In this document: piece by piece, positions 38,201 through 53,200 of the stretch
Numbering within the stretch: position 1 is the stretch's first letter
How the letters are laid out: every line of letters starts with the position of its first letter
Assembly: GCF_907165205.1 (NCBI RefSeq)
Contig: NC_058196.1
Location: 29,678,501 to 29,742,500 of the forward strand
Direction: 5' to 3'
Source: Coccinella septempunctata
Lineage: Eukaryota; Arthropoda; Insecta; Coleoptera; Coccinellidae
DNA length: 64,000 nt
Made by a program: the position numbers and the translations under genes
Notes under the pieces: generated by a model
The model's database searches: none
What the model saw: the letters and a program-made list of their open reading frames with translations, nothing else
Told to the model about the DNA's origin: nothing

Positions 38201-41200
38201 ATATGACTTATTCTGCAAATTCCTGCAATATATATCCACTATTTTCAATACCATTTAATCCACTTATCGTTGCATTGAGTAAATGCATCTGACGTAGACA
38301 TTTTTACAGACAAGCGTTAGTTCTAATTACTATACACACTAAAGGTAATTTTTTGTATTCGAAATTAATTATTTTTTGAGAAATTCCCACAACTTTCATT
38401 TCATTTCGAGATCGCAAGGAAAAAATGAAGCCACTATCTTGGATTATTGACTCTTATAATGTTGATAATGTCACACTACTAATCCAAAATTCCTGAAACG
38501 CAAAAACGAAACATAACCACAAAAGAATCCGCCATCTTCGGTCGCCATTTTGACTTTAAACATAGATAATTTATTGCCAACTAACCGAGTGTTTGTTTAT
38601 TCATTTGACCTTAGACAACTTTGGGCAAAGGGATGAATTTTATTCCTACATAGTGATGAGTACAAGAGATGAGGTAAAAATATCGATTCTTCGAATACGC
38701 AAATCGTAAATCCATGGTATGTAGTAAAATACATTATGTAAAAGGCCTGTCATGTAATTCCTAGACAAAGATAGCATTCGCTAATGGCGCCTGCCAGTTA
38801 ATCTTTATTCATAGCCATCTCATCCTCATTCATCACCTCCTCACAGAATCAACGCCTTCGCCGATCTATTGTATTCCACGCGACTCCCCCGATACGAACC
38901 CAATCGAAAAAAAGTGTCGACTTCCTTAATAAACCACCGTAAGGTGTAATTTTTCCGCTCCAACTATGAAAAAATGAGCTGTCAGTTATTGCTATACCTA
39001 TTCGTACGTTATTCACTACTGTTATGGACCGTGATATGTAAACAAGTGCATCAATATTCACAGGGGGCGCTATGGCAACTTCCGATGTCTCCATACCGGG
39101 AGCTGAGATGCACGTGTACAGGATGTCACGTGCTGGCAGATCTAAGATGGCGGGCTACCTCGGATTTGGGTGAGAAACTGGTAGATGGTGCGAAAGATTG
39201 AGTTTCACACTTGTAGCCAGTTTGATTGATATAGGAGGAATGGGTAGGGGATGCGCCGCGCCTTTGGGGTGAATTCTTAGGGGTGGAATTTATCGAATTC
39301 TCGTTATCGGAGGGTGACAGCGATGCAGCACGTGGCCCCTATGTCAGTAATCCTATTTGGAGTCTTTTACACGTGTTTTTCGGTATTTCAGAGATATCTG
39401 GAGCTATGCAGATGCAGTATTTCACTTTTTTTCCAACTTAACCTTATGGTTTTGGAAGCGGGAGAAAATAATTCAATGGGACTTGTGGTTATGGCATTGA
39501 TACAGAGCCTTGGGTTTTAATATTCAATATTTCAATTATCAAGAACATTTCAGGTTCTGTACTGAAATTTTTCTTAGCTGTGTAGGATCAAAGCAGAAGG
39601 AGTCTTTGGAATTGAAGACTAACAAAACGTGGTATAAGATTTTTTTATCCCATTTTGACGTTTGAAGACGACAATATTCAACATACTGGATGTTTCAAAA
39701 CAATTGCAAACAAATTCAAGACATTATTCTAAGGTCTTCTTGACCCGTTTGCACCAAACACACTTAGTGTTAAGTGTCCCTTAAAATGAACCCTTAACCT
39801 AAATTAAGTTGCACCAACTTTTAACTGACATTTAAATGGCTACAGTTAACCTTAAATTTAAGCGTTCCTGTAATGACCTCTTAAATATTTGAGGGCGGGA
39901 TTCTAACCTAGAATAATTTGTTGAACTGGCTGCTGAATTTCCCATTTTTGATGGATTTTGAGAATTGAAGGAATTCATTACTGATTACCAAGCCTTTTCT
40001 TCTGCCTTCTTTGTGATGCTATCAGTCTTTTTATTTTCAATTTTGTGTCACAAATCATATTATAGTTAGCAACAAACTCTTTGATAATAATATAATAATT
40101 TACTTGAAAGAGGACAATAAAGTTAGGGTATTGAAATGGCAACTATCATCGGCAAGGATGAAGTTACACCAAAATAAAAAAAACTGTGAAATATCACTAG
40201 ATATAAAAACTTAAGGGTCCCTTACTTAAGATTCTGTTTAGCCACAGTCATGCAACTGGTGCAAACGGGCCTTAGTCCTTAGGCTTAGGCCCTAGTCCGG
40301 ATAAGCTTCGTTTAAACTAGAGGGCGTTGAATGTATTGCAAATAAATAAATAATTCCTCGACATGAGGAGATATTTGAACGAGATTTTGAAGAAAAATTA
40401 GTACGCCAATGATTTTTTCGTCAGGATTCTCCTCTCTAGGAGCCTGCAAAGATTAGGAGATGGAGCAGGAGGTGAGGAGAAGGAAAAAAGTGGGCCCAAA
40501 ACAGATCCTTGTGACACTCCACTCGTCACAGGTTTCCAAGAGAAAGTAGACCCATGGACTCTGATGTGAATCTCACTTCTGCTGGTAAAAACGGTTCAAG
40601 ACAGGTGGATTTCAAAAAACGCATGAAAATCCAGAGACAATGCTGCCAAAACAGTGCTGAATGCTGAAATATGATGGTGTGGTTCAAGTGGGACATTATT
40701 CTAAGGTCTTCTAGACCCTTTTGCACCAAACACACTTAGTGTTATGTGTCCCTTAAAAAGAACCCTTAACTTAAATTACGTTGCACCAAAGTTAACCTTG
40801 AATTTAAGCGTTCCTATAATGACCACTTCAATATTTGAGGGCGAGATTCTAACCTAAAATAATTTGTTAAACTGGCTGCTGAACTTCTCATTTTTGATGG
40901 ATTTTGAGAATTGAAGGAATTCATTACTGATTACCAAGTCTTTTCTTCTGCCTTCATTGTTATGCTATCATTGCTATCAGTATTTTTATTTTCAATTTTG
41001 TGTCACAAATCATATTATAGTTAGCAACAAACTCTTTGATAATAATATAATAATTTACTTGAAACTGACTGACAGGACAGTAAAGTTAGGGTAATGAAAT
41101 GACAACGACCATCGGAAGCCAATGAAATGGCTGTATTGAACAAGGATGAAGTTGCACCAAAATAAAAAACTGAAATATCACTAGATATAAAAACTTAAGG

Positions 41201-44200
41201 GTCCCTTACTTAAGATTCTGTTTAGCCACAGTCATGCAAATGGGAATAAAATTAAGCGTCCATCAACTTTAAAGGACGCTTAGTTGAGTACTCCTTTTAA
41301 GGGTTATTGGTGCAAACGGGCCTTAGGCTTAGGCCCTAGTCCGGTTAAGCTTCGTTTTCAAACTAGACGGCGTTGAATGTATTCCAAATAAATAAATACA
41401 TAATTCTTCGACATGAGGAGATATTTGATCGAGATTTTGAAGAAAAAATAGTACGCCAGTGATTTTTTCGTTAGGATTCACCTTTCTAGGAGCCTGCAAA
41501 GGTTGAAAGAAGGAGCAGGAGGTGAGAAGAAGGAAAAAAGTGGGCCCAAAACAGATCCTTGTGACACTCCACTCGTCACAGGTTTCCAAGAGAAAGTAGA
41601 CTCATGGACTCTGATGTAAATCTCACTTCTGCTGGTAAAAACGGTTTTAAGACAGGTAGATTTCAAAAAACGCATGAAAATCCGGAGACAGTGCTGCCAA
41701 AACGTTGCTGAATGCTGAAATATGATGAAAAAATGGTGTGGTTCAAGCTAGGCAGTACTTAAGAGCACAGAACATCAACCGTTCAATTTCTTTCGTTTAT
41801 TCAAAGGAAGAGGGAGAAAAATTAACCACCACTGGATCAACCTTTAATCCAGGCTGAAAATAAACCTGTCCATCATACTCGTGTGTACTTAAAAAGGGGG
41901 ATATTCTTGGAAAGCAGACACCACCTCCGCATCGAATGAATCAAACTCAATATCGCTCGTATAGAGTCTAATCTGAGCAAATTAGCAGCAGGCACGAAGC
42001 ATAATCTGTCGCTAAGACCTGAAATATCTGCGACACGCCAGAGGAGCATATGTCACCGCAGTCATTAGGTCTTTTTTGGAAAAAAGAGGAGATACAAATG
42101 AACGACGGCGGTTTTCTGTTACAGTTTCGGGTAGAAGTATCGCGTTTCCTCGGATTCCCGGTAAAATTTTCGATTTTACAGGCTTGGCTGGGCCCCCAGC
42201 TCGATAATTGGAAATGGGTTCATTACGGTGAAACGGCTGGCCGAAAACAATACGATGATGATTCATATACGCGATCAGTTGATTGGTTTTCGCGGTATTC
42301 TTTTCGGAGAGCTTCGACGTATTAATTTCGCGGAGGTCGATTTTGGGATTGGATCGTGAAACTCGATATTTTTCCTTGTTTTCGATTCCTGGAATTCTTC
42401 AGGGGCGTCTGAGACAACTCATGTCTCCTGTTAACTAATCCACTGTATCGAAAGATGTTAGCTGTATTCGGGTTCGGCTTTTGGACGGTCCGAGAATGGT
42501 TCTAGAACTGCGCAATGGATTTTATACTAGGGCGCAACAGTTTTGCGCAGTTTTAGAACAATTCTCGGACCGTCCAAAAGCCGAACCCGAATACAGCCAT
42601 AGATACCCGAGTTAGATTCAAAATTTCCCGCCACCACTTCCAATTGGTTCGCAGAAATCCAACTGCCATAGTGGATATAACCTATTTCCAATGACATTCG
42701 ATCACAAAATAGTATAATTTTCGCTGCTTGCATTTCTTTTCTTCTTTTTGTTTGCATTATCTTTAATCCTGATGAAAATGTCAACAGTTCTATCGAGTAA
42801 CGCTTCCTACTCCATTCACTTTTAGTTTAGCACTCGGTTGGCCATGGAAATTTGACACATTTCACTCTGTATAGTACGAAAATGTGGGGTTATGATGAAG
42901 GTTGTCAAATCATTTTTGGGTTTTAAATTAACGCTATGTTGCCCGTTCTACGTAAAAGTTTCTGTTATTACGTATTTCATCACAATGTTGAATCTCTTCG
43001 GGAAATATGTGACGAACATAATTGAAGTTTATACAAACTGATTTAAGGCATACCAAATCCAGTTTTTGCATGGTAAATACAAGAGATCAGTATAATATCC
43101 TAATATGCACTAGCTTGAGGAGAGTTAATGTTCGTTATCTTCTTTGGCTAAAGTTTGAATACGTTACATCAGTTGTAAATTTCAAAAATATTAACCCGAA
43201 GATGAAATGCATATGATGCAGTGGTTGGGAATGGGTATCCCCCGAAGGAATTAACAGATAATTACAAGAATGTTTAATTCTTCAACAAAAGTAATCTTGC
43301 ATCAATATAAGTATTTCTTGATACCTTAAGACATTATCAATATATAGGACAAGTGAAAAGTGAAAAATAGAAAAATCAATTTTCGGGAACTTATTCTACG
43401 ATGACATTCATCGAAAATTTTGTAGTAAACTTTTCGCATTAATTCACTCAAACATAAAATTCTCAAATGCCACCACTTTTTTGGGTCTCTCAATAGAAGG
43501 AAATTCTTTGTCATCCTCTTCATTCACAATCTTTCTGATTGTGAAAATATTCAGCTAAAATATGAGTCGTTTAGATTCAGATGAAACATTATATAAATTC
43601 TCTTACATTGAATATATTCGCTACCGTCTGACGTATTGTGGATTTTAGAATATCAGGGTATAACTATTTGAATGAGAGGACCTGAATTCTACTAAATATA
43701 GCACTTCCTGAAACCATGTCTTCTCTCTTTTTCAATCACTTTCGGCATTTTCGTAATAAAAATTGATATTAGTTGTGGCAACGGCGTTATGACAATAACG
43801 ACATTTCATGAGTGACAACCTTACTCCGTTCCAGTTACAAAAACTTGAGAAAATTATTTCATGGCCAACCGACTGCTAAAATGAATGTGAATGGAATATA
43901 GCTCTGTCAACTAACGACAATGTATGAAGAACTTTCAGGAAATTTTATATTAATCTTAAACTATCACTATAATCAAAATTTTCATTCACGTTTTTAGAAT
44001 AATCTCATCAAATACAACCTTCTACAGGGTTTCGAAAAATCATTTGTTAAACTGTTTTCATAGAGTCAAGTCAGTTGGGGCCATAGACATAATAATATAT
44101 TATTAAGTCTATGGTTGGGACAAAGTTTTCAAGATCTGAAACAACAAAGTTGCATCGAAAGTCATCAATCCATGTCGAAGTCAGCTTGAATTAGCAGTAA

Positions 44201-47200
44201 TGACTTAATGTACCATTGTCCCGTGCTATTTTTACAGAGGTTTGTCATAAATTTGACCTGTTACGGTTTTTACCAGATGTTTGGGACTCAATGGTATTCC
44301 CAACCAGAGCTAAAATAATATATGGCTCAAGTTCTCCACAAAAAATTCTACAATGTATCACCTCTTCTTGACATAAAGGATGAGATACATGGGCTTGTTC
44401 ATCTTGACAATTCACATCGGAAACTTTGCCTCTTTAATGAAACTATCGAAAGAATAATCAGACCAAACAAAGCAGATGAAAATTGAGACATCAACTTGTC
44501 TTTTCCTTCTGCTAGAATGGAAGTCCCTGGTAATATTCGTGATTTTTTCATTCATAGTTTGTTGTATCTGCATAGTAGTATGTACTGCCTTGTTTTTGCT
44601 CTAAGCGTGCCTTGAGAACGATAATATTTTGATATTAACACAGTGATTAAGTTAAGTGTAAACTTCCTTTCCTCTCACTCTTAACATTATTTCGATGTTT
44701 AACATTTCTGTACTTTCTTTTATTCGTTTATGTAAACAAAAAGTATAATAACCTCTGAAGTGTGCCGGACGCAATATTTCTCAAATTCAGGAGTAAAATA
44801 AGTTGTATAGAGTAAGACTTATAACTAGAAGAGTTGCTCTTTCAGAATATGTATCACGTTTAGACCTACGATAATTTTTCTGGAAGATAAATTACTCTGA
44901 AGATGACCTTCGAAAAATTCCAAAAAATTGGGTTCAGTTAAAACGTCCTCAAGATCGAACGGTTGTGCCGAAATGGATAAAATTCTCAGATTTATTACTA
45001 GAAGAGTTGCTCTTCCAGAATATGTATCACGTTTAGATCTGCGATCTAAAGATCTGGAAGATAAATCACTCTAAAGATGTTCTTCGAAAAATTCCCAAAA
45101 AGTTGGGTTCTTATCTCTTATCCTGTCTTCATCTCAGAGCTTTCCTCATATTTCCCTACATAAATTTCCAGACTCCCTCTTGGACTATTCAAAAAGTCCA
45201 GCCGTGTGTTTGTTTTCATCTGCGGCATGTGCTAACCTCCCCTTCTTATTAATCTCTCCAGATATTCATGAACTATGACAGTATATAATTGTTACGGTAG
45301 CTTGTATACAAGACCAAGCACACATATTAGTTTTCAAAGAATACAAGGGGTTTTACCGTACTAAATATAGTCCGAAGAAATAATAATAATTAATGTTGAA
45401 CGGTTTACATCTCTGAGGCGTTCTTCTTAACTGCGGAACACGTGGCCCAACTTCCGGTCTTCAGGTCAAGAGGATGGTAAGGTTGAACGGTGCCAGTCAA
45501 CTCGTCCAATGGATACACGTTCCAAAATATCGATAGAAGAACGGTTTTTCGAGAATTTACCCAACTGAATAATGTTTATAACAGTAATTAGATCATGAAG
45601 TGGTCTTATAGCCAGGAAATAGTCAATTTCTATGGGGAATTATAGGCGAATTGTCACATCACTTGCTTAAAATGATCCTCCAATTCATTTTGCAGGAAAT
45701 CACAAAGATATTGGGCAATAAAATTTGCGAAATTAAACAATCGTTTTTCTTGTTGAGAGTGGAAACAATTCGCTCTTAGTGAATCTTTGTCAAGTTGATC
45801 CACACCGCTTGACTTTGGGGTTGTTTTATCTTTTGAACTCTACAGAACTACATCCTCTCAATCAAGTCGGCATACAAAGAAGCTAAAACTTCTTTATCGT
45901 CCCCATAATTGATTGGGTAACTAATGGTTTCGGAAGTTTTCAATGATAATTGTTCAACTTATGGAGAAAATAAGGGGACCATTGTATTTATATAGATGTT
46001 ACATCACTTCCTATACGGGTAATGTTGCACACAACCAAGATAGATGAACTGATGTGATCTGGCACAAGCTGGGTTCATAAAAAATAACTTCTTCGGGAGG
46101 AATGAATCGATTTATTACCTGTGACACATGAAAACGTCGAGAAAATCAACCCCACTAGGTTAAAGAAGTTTTGTTTTTTTCTTGTTTTGTTTTTGTAATA
46201 TTCTAATGTTATAGTGAAAATTTAATTTATGAAGTTTCCTTCTGAATCTCTTTAATGAATTGAGTCGTTCTTTACCTTTGAAATTATACAGGGTGTACAA
46301 CAATTCAAGAAGTTTTTCCTTGTCGAGTTTAGTAGTAAATACCCAATAGTTGTAGGCGAACATTTCACTGAACCTTTGGGCATGCGAGGACGTCTTATAC
46401 TGATTCACTGATTATCTTAGGTTGTCTATGCTGATTATTCAAACCACACGTCTGTTTACGTATGTATGTACGGCTCTCAGTGTAACATATTTGCGGTTTG
46501 ATGGGCCAATGAAATCATGCAAATTTCGATGTATGACATACAGCAAACGTCAATCAAACGGATTCATCAAACGAAAATGTGTCAATAGGCTATTATCATT
46601 ACACGGCCGGCGGTTTGTTTATGCATGTCACACTGGAACAAACAATTCGATATAAATTATTTAATCTTGGAATTGTACATTTCTTTCCTTTCGGTGAATT
46701 TGATAACAATAGGAAATGATCCTTGAGCTTTACAAGACTTCATTCATGGACGGTTATTTTCAGCTCTGAAAGAATGCTAAGGTCGTAGGTGGAAGACTTT
46801 TTTAGAACTTGATATTTGAAATGAATGAGATGATATGTCAAAAGTCAGTAGTTATTGCTTCTATAATTTCCAAAACCAAGTGAAGGTATTACTTCCCCTT
46901 AAGTACACTGCGCAAAAAATTAACGCACATTCTGAAAACCTCAATTTTAATAAAAGTAAACTCTACATTGACTTTATAACTTATTTTTTATGTCCTCTCG
47001 GGAAGGTTTTGAACGAAACAAGACACATTAAATGGGAGAAAAATTCAGGATTTCACCGAATCTTATGTGAAAGAAGAGAAATGAACAATTTTCAAAATAC
47101 TGAAATGCTTATAAGTGATTCAATACTTGGTATTTCCACCCCTTGCGTTAATTACAGCTCGGTAACGACGGATCATACTCAAAATGAGTGATCTTAAAAT

Positions 47201-50200
47201 GTTCTGATCTAATCCTTTCCAGATTTCTCCGAGTTGGATTCCTAAGTCATTAAGAGTAGCTGGATGATTTTCTGAACTTCTCAGCCTTCTATTGAGGTTG
47301 TCCCAAACCTGCTCAATCGGATTGAGATCTGGACTTGCTGGCCATTCCATTCGAGAGACTTCAACCTCTTCAAGGTACTCCTGAACGATGCGCGCACGAT
47401 GGGGTCTGGCATTATCGTCCATAAAAATGAAATTTTCACCAATGTATGGGGCAAATGGCACTACATGCTCTTCAAGAATGTTCCATTATCAACTACCACT
47501 AGGTCTGTGCGAGCAGTCAAAGATATTCCACCCCATACCATAATCGATCCTCCCCCGAAACCAGTAGTATTCAGGAAAATGCACTGAGCATATCTTTCAT
47601 GTGGACGTCTGTACACAAGGGAACGTCGATCACAATGGTAGAGGCAGAATCTAGACTCATCTGTGAAGAGAACTCTTTCCCAATCGGCCTCTTCCCAATG
47701 GATATGCTCTCTCGCAAAATCCAAACGCGCCTTCGATGGGCTGGGGTAAGAGCTGGGCCTCTTGCCGCGACACGAGGCCTTAAATCATATTCTCTGAGGC
47801 GATTTCTTATTGTCTGAGTGCTAATTTGCACCTCATGAGTTTTCTCAAGCTGAATTTGAAGGAGGCGAGCGGTTGCAAACCGTTGTCTCAACGAAGAAAC
47901 TCTCAAGTAACGTTCTTGAATGGCAGTTGTTACCCGTGGTCTACCCTGTCCTGGTCTTCGGACATTCATACCTGTCTCCCTGAACCGCTGCAACATTCTG
48001 GACACACTTGTATGGGAAACTCCAAACCTTTCTGCAAATTTTGTGTAAGTCCACCTTTCTTCTCGCAAAACTACCGCTTGGGCACATTCCTCTTGGGTCA
48101 AATTGCGTGTTTCGCGTTGCATAGCGATCGAGTGTAGAAAATCAAACGAAAGAAAAACTATTGATCACTAGAATTGATCGAGAACAACTAATTTTAGAAT
48201 GGAGCCAATACATTCAAAATCTGATAATATCATGTTCTTTCATTCCTGCTAGAAAAAACATCTGTATTGAAGAAAACCGTTGAAAGTGGATAACATATGC
48301 ATGCATAATTCTGATAAAAATAATTATCATTGAGAACACCTTCAGTTGTAGAATAAATTTGAGATTTCCATAATGTGCGATAATTTTTTTGCGCAGTGTA
48401 TTTGTACGAGTCAAAGACTCACCCTGTACATTTTTCCAAGTTTTCATTTTAATTTTCAATTTTTGAGGATTCAAATCAGAAATTGTACATCGCCATCTGA
48501 TCTTTCCTCAGTGAAAGATCCAGTAGAATTACGATTACCGGAAAACATTAAAGTCGACAGAAATTCCTATTTCCCTGAAGGAGACAAATGGTCATGTAAT
48601 AATTACCCCATTTGTTAACCTGAGTCTGAAAGGCCGGAAGAAGCATGCACTCCCTTCCTGTCAAGCGACGTTCCAACATCTAGCGCCTTTTCCTTTTTTT
48701 AAATCTGGGAAATCTAATGAAACGACTGACGAAAAAATAAATAAGAATATACACTTGGCAGCTGCCTACACAAATTAGGTGCTCGACGTCTAGTTTTTGG
48801 CGCTGTGATAGATCACCGAGAACAGATCGGAAATCCTGGTTTTTTTTCGAATATCGGTTCGTTATTTCCTATAATGAGTCTTCGGAAACGACTGGTTCTT
48901 GAAGATGTAACCAAATTTTGAGATTTTGACGATTTCCAAAAGTTCTGAAATACAAACCTTCTGCAGGCACTCGAATTGAATTGGAATAAGTTTTTGTCAG
49001 TAGATTCTACGTATAAAAGTGCCTAAGAAGTTCAAGTTTCAGATCTGTAACTTGAAAGACAAACAAGTTCTGAGAACTTTTCGAAATCTTCAACATCTCA
49101 TTTTTTTTCTAATCAAAAAACGAAAAATTCTAGGAAGCTATGGTTTTCACCATTCTTTGTTTCTCTGAAAAAGAACTCGGTAAATGTGTCATCCGTTTCC
49201 TTCTAGCTCTTATACAGGGTGGTCAAGATCGTAACCAAGAAATTTCAACCACGTATTCTACATAAAAAATAAGGCCCAGTTTGTCATATAAACATATGTC
49301 GAGAAATGTTTCCTCTCCGAGATACGGAGTGTTAAAATTATAGAAAAAAAAAAAGTTTTTTATTGATAATTTTCACACTGCTTGAAATATTTTCATGAAA
49401 TTCGAGACATAGGTTTTGAGCGTCAAGGAGCACTTTAAGCATTATATCATTTCTTTTCTATTCTACCAGTGGCGTCCGTACTGCAGCGAGACTGAATATT
49501 TTCAGATAAAAAAATGATACGCCACTGGATTTTCCGACAATAAAAATTACTATTTGAATCCTTATTTAAGTTGGAGCAAATTCGGTCTCTTGACTTTTTG
49601 CTGTACGAGGCACCGTTTCCGGTTAAAAAAATAAAACACATTCTCATGTATGAAGAAATCGCCAAAATTTGATATAGCATAAATAGTCTTATTATTATTA
49701 TGTACCTACCATAACAAATTTTGGCGATTTCTTCATGCATGAGAATGTGTTTCATTTTTTTAACGGGAAACGGTGCCTCGTACAGCAAAAAGTCAAGAAA
49801 TCGAATTTTCTCCAAATTAAATAAGAATTTAAATAGTAATTTTTATTGTCGGAAAAACCAACGGCGTATAATTTTTTTATCTGAAAATATTCAGTCTCGC
49901 TGCAGTACGGACGTCACTGGTAGAATAAAAAAAAATGATATTATGCAAAAAGTGCTCCTTGACGCTCAAAACCTATGTCTCAAATTCCATAAAAATATTT
50001 CAAGCAGTGTGAAAGTTATTAATAAAAAACTTTTTTTTTTCTACAATTTTAACACCCCGTATCTCGGAGAGGAAACATTTCTCGACACATGTTTATATGA
50101 CAAACTAGGGCTTATTTTTGATGTAGAATACGTGGTTAAAATTTCTTGGTTACGATCTGGACCAGCCTGTAGTTCCTGTATTTACACTCAGGGGCAAAAT

Positions 50201-53200
50201 TAACCGGCCACCTACATTTTACGAATTCATTCGAAATTCTATGGTAATTCAATTAATTATGTGATGTTTTTACATCGGGCGAACCTTTATAGTAAAAAAA
50301 AGACTTATATTAAATGTAAATTAGTTTAATTGAAACATAAAATAAAGAAATATCGTTTTGCAGTAAACTTACAGAAAATAAAAATGATTAATTAAAAGAA
50401 AAAATCGCACTGAATCATCGCATTAATATCGCGTATTTCCTCCTCTAGCCCTAATAACCTCCTGTAATCGATTCGGGAGCCCATCCATAATATTTTGAAT
50501 ATCCCTTTGTGGAATATTTTCCCACTCCTCAAATGCTGCAGCTTTTAGCTCACTCATGGTCGTAGGAACTGGCACACGACTCCGGATGCGTCTTTTTAGA
50601 TTGTTCCATACATGTTCTATCGGATTTAAATCTGGACTTCGAGCTGGCCACGGTAATCGTTGAATATTGACGTCGTCCAAGTATTCGGTGACCTCTCTGG
50701 AGGTGTGTGCACGAGCGTTGTCGTGCATTAAAATAAAATTATCGCCTATTAATGGCGCAAAAGGTATGACATGTTGTTCAAGGACTTCTGTCACGTACCT
50801 GTGAGCATCAACGCTGCCTCTATCAAAAACGACCAACTCTGTACGGGCGTCGTAAGCAATACCAGCCCACACCATGATCGAACCACCTTCGAAACCTACT
50901 GTTTGCACCAAACAGCCTTCAGCAAACCTCTCACCACGGCGTCTATACACTCGCTGACGTCCATCAGGATGTCGTAAAGCAATTCTCGATTCATCCGTGA
51001 AGAGAACAGCTTTCCATTGTTCGGAAGTCCAATTTATGTGTTCTCGGGCAAATTCAAGTCTCGCTCTTCTGTGCATTGTGGTCAGTTCTGGGACTCGAGC
51101 TGGTCTATATGCTCTGAAATCCCTCTCCGCCAACCTTCTTCTTATTGTTCGAAGAATTACACTTACATTTCGTACCTCAAACAAGCGGTTACGGGCCTCA
51201 GACGCTGTTGTGAACCGATTTCGCATAACGTTCGAGAAGATGTAACGATCATCTCTCTCTGATGTACACCTTCTACGACCCTGTCCTGGCCTTCTTGTGT
51301 ACAAACCAGTATCTCTGTAACGCCGAATAGCATCTTGTATGGTGGTTCTTGGATATCCAAGCAGTCTTCCAATCCTACGCTGGCTGAACCCAGCGTCTGC
51401 AAGTGCTACAGCCTTAGCTGCTCCGGCTGCGTCCAATGGCATTCTTTTTAGTGTGGAGAAAATAACGGCTTCCCAACACCTCGGTTTTATTGGAAAAAAT
51501 TGTATCGCAACGCTTAAAAACAAATTTATCCTGTACATTAACGTTGCGACGAGAATGTTAACTTCCGACTGAACTCATTATTGTTGAATAAAAAGGAAAG
51601 AAGTTAACAAAACATATGTATGATTATTTTATTGGTTGTCGATTTCCCCACTCATCACATTGCGCCAAGTTGTCGAAGAAAAAGTTATGAAAAACAAGCC
51701 ATATGCGATTCGAGATGGGTGGCCGGTTAATTTTGCCTCTGAGTGTACATTTCAACGAATCAAAAAGCGAATTTTTCAATATTTTCACGGTGTAGGTACT
51801 CAAAATCCAAAAGCTCTTTCTATATCATTTCCACCTCGTAAAAATCACTTTTGTATTTGAAGGATTGGACTACAGATGAGCATGAATTATGCGAGCAACA
51901 TCATCATTGACGAATGGACATCAATTATGGATGGAGAATAATTCTACTGCAAAGATATGACAGTTAATAACCCTTTGATTAAGCGGAAGTCACCGAGAAT
52001 GACGCAAACAAGCTACTAATTGCTGAATAAATATTCCTATCGTATAGACCTAGTATCTACGGATAGAGATAGCCATTATGGCTGGAATATTATCATAAAT
52101 TTAATTGAATTAAGTGTGGAGATAGTCGGAAAACAATACTGTCATAGATCGATAAACAGTCGATATCGGAAAAATACTATACAGTGTGTTGGGATCCACC
52201 AACACAATTTCATTAATAGTCGAATCAATGTACATTGAAGAAATTTGAGCTATCCTTCTTCGTTTAGTGAACGTTTGTTTGATAAAATCAACTGGTAAAT
52301 TTTTGGTTTACTTTTTTCGGTAAATCAAAATTCACTTCAAAATGCGAGCTAATTCGAAAATTCAATAACTCAACAGCAAATTATAATGATAAAGTGTTTA
52401 TTAAGATGAAATGAGGAATAAAATGAAACAAAATGAGAAAAATAAACATACACTACACTTACATTATTCATGGAATTAATTGAAATAATAACAATAGTTC
52501 AATTTTTCGTCTAATTTTATTCAGCTTTTTTTGGAAACAGGTGCAAAGGTTAAATATGTTTTTGACAAAAAAATCGGTCCTCGGTTAAATTGCAGAGTAA
52601 AGTTGCCACCCTGTAGATTTATTGCAATAGCAATAGGCACTCGCTCTTAATTGTAAAGATCCATTTAAATTCCGACTGAGGCATGAGCCACAGCGACTGT
52701 GATAACGAAAAATAGTTAGCATCTAAAAATCATCATTCGGAGACTACACTATCAGTGGATAGTCGGTCTCTGACAAGGGGCAGACAACAAAGTAGCGAGT
52801 GTTCAATATAAAAGCAACTTAATGGCCGCGCAGTAAGGGCCATGTGTGTTAAATGTAAACATTGAACTATAAAGTTTCTTTCGATTGTGGAAAAAGATTT
52901 CTTGGTGGTGCTGATAGGTGAAAGTGGTTGACACCCTGTATGAGTACGATGGGGATCCTGAAAAGAACCCTTTATTGTAATATGAATAGATTCTCCTCAT
53001 CGAACCCATCGAATAGTTTCTTGTGTAAGTGGAAAAATGTTGTCGATGCCATAATCGTAAAAACTTCAAAAGCACTTCCAACAAAATAGATCAGGAAGAT
53101 GTATTCCATCATTCCTACAAAGACTCACGTCAAGAAATAGGGGAATCTTTGTCTTATAAATATTTCAATCCAAATTCTTCATGCTCTAGAATCATTTCAC

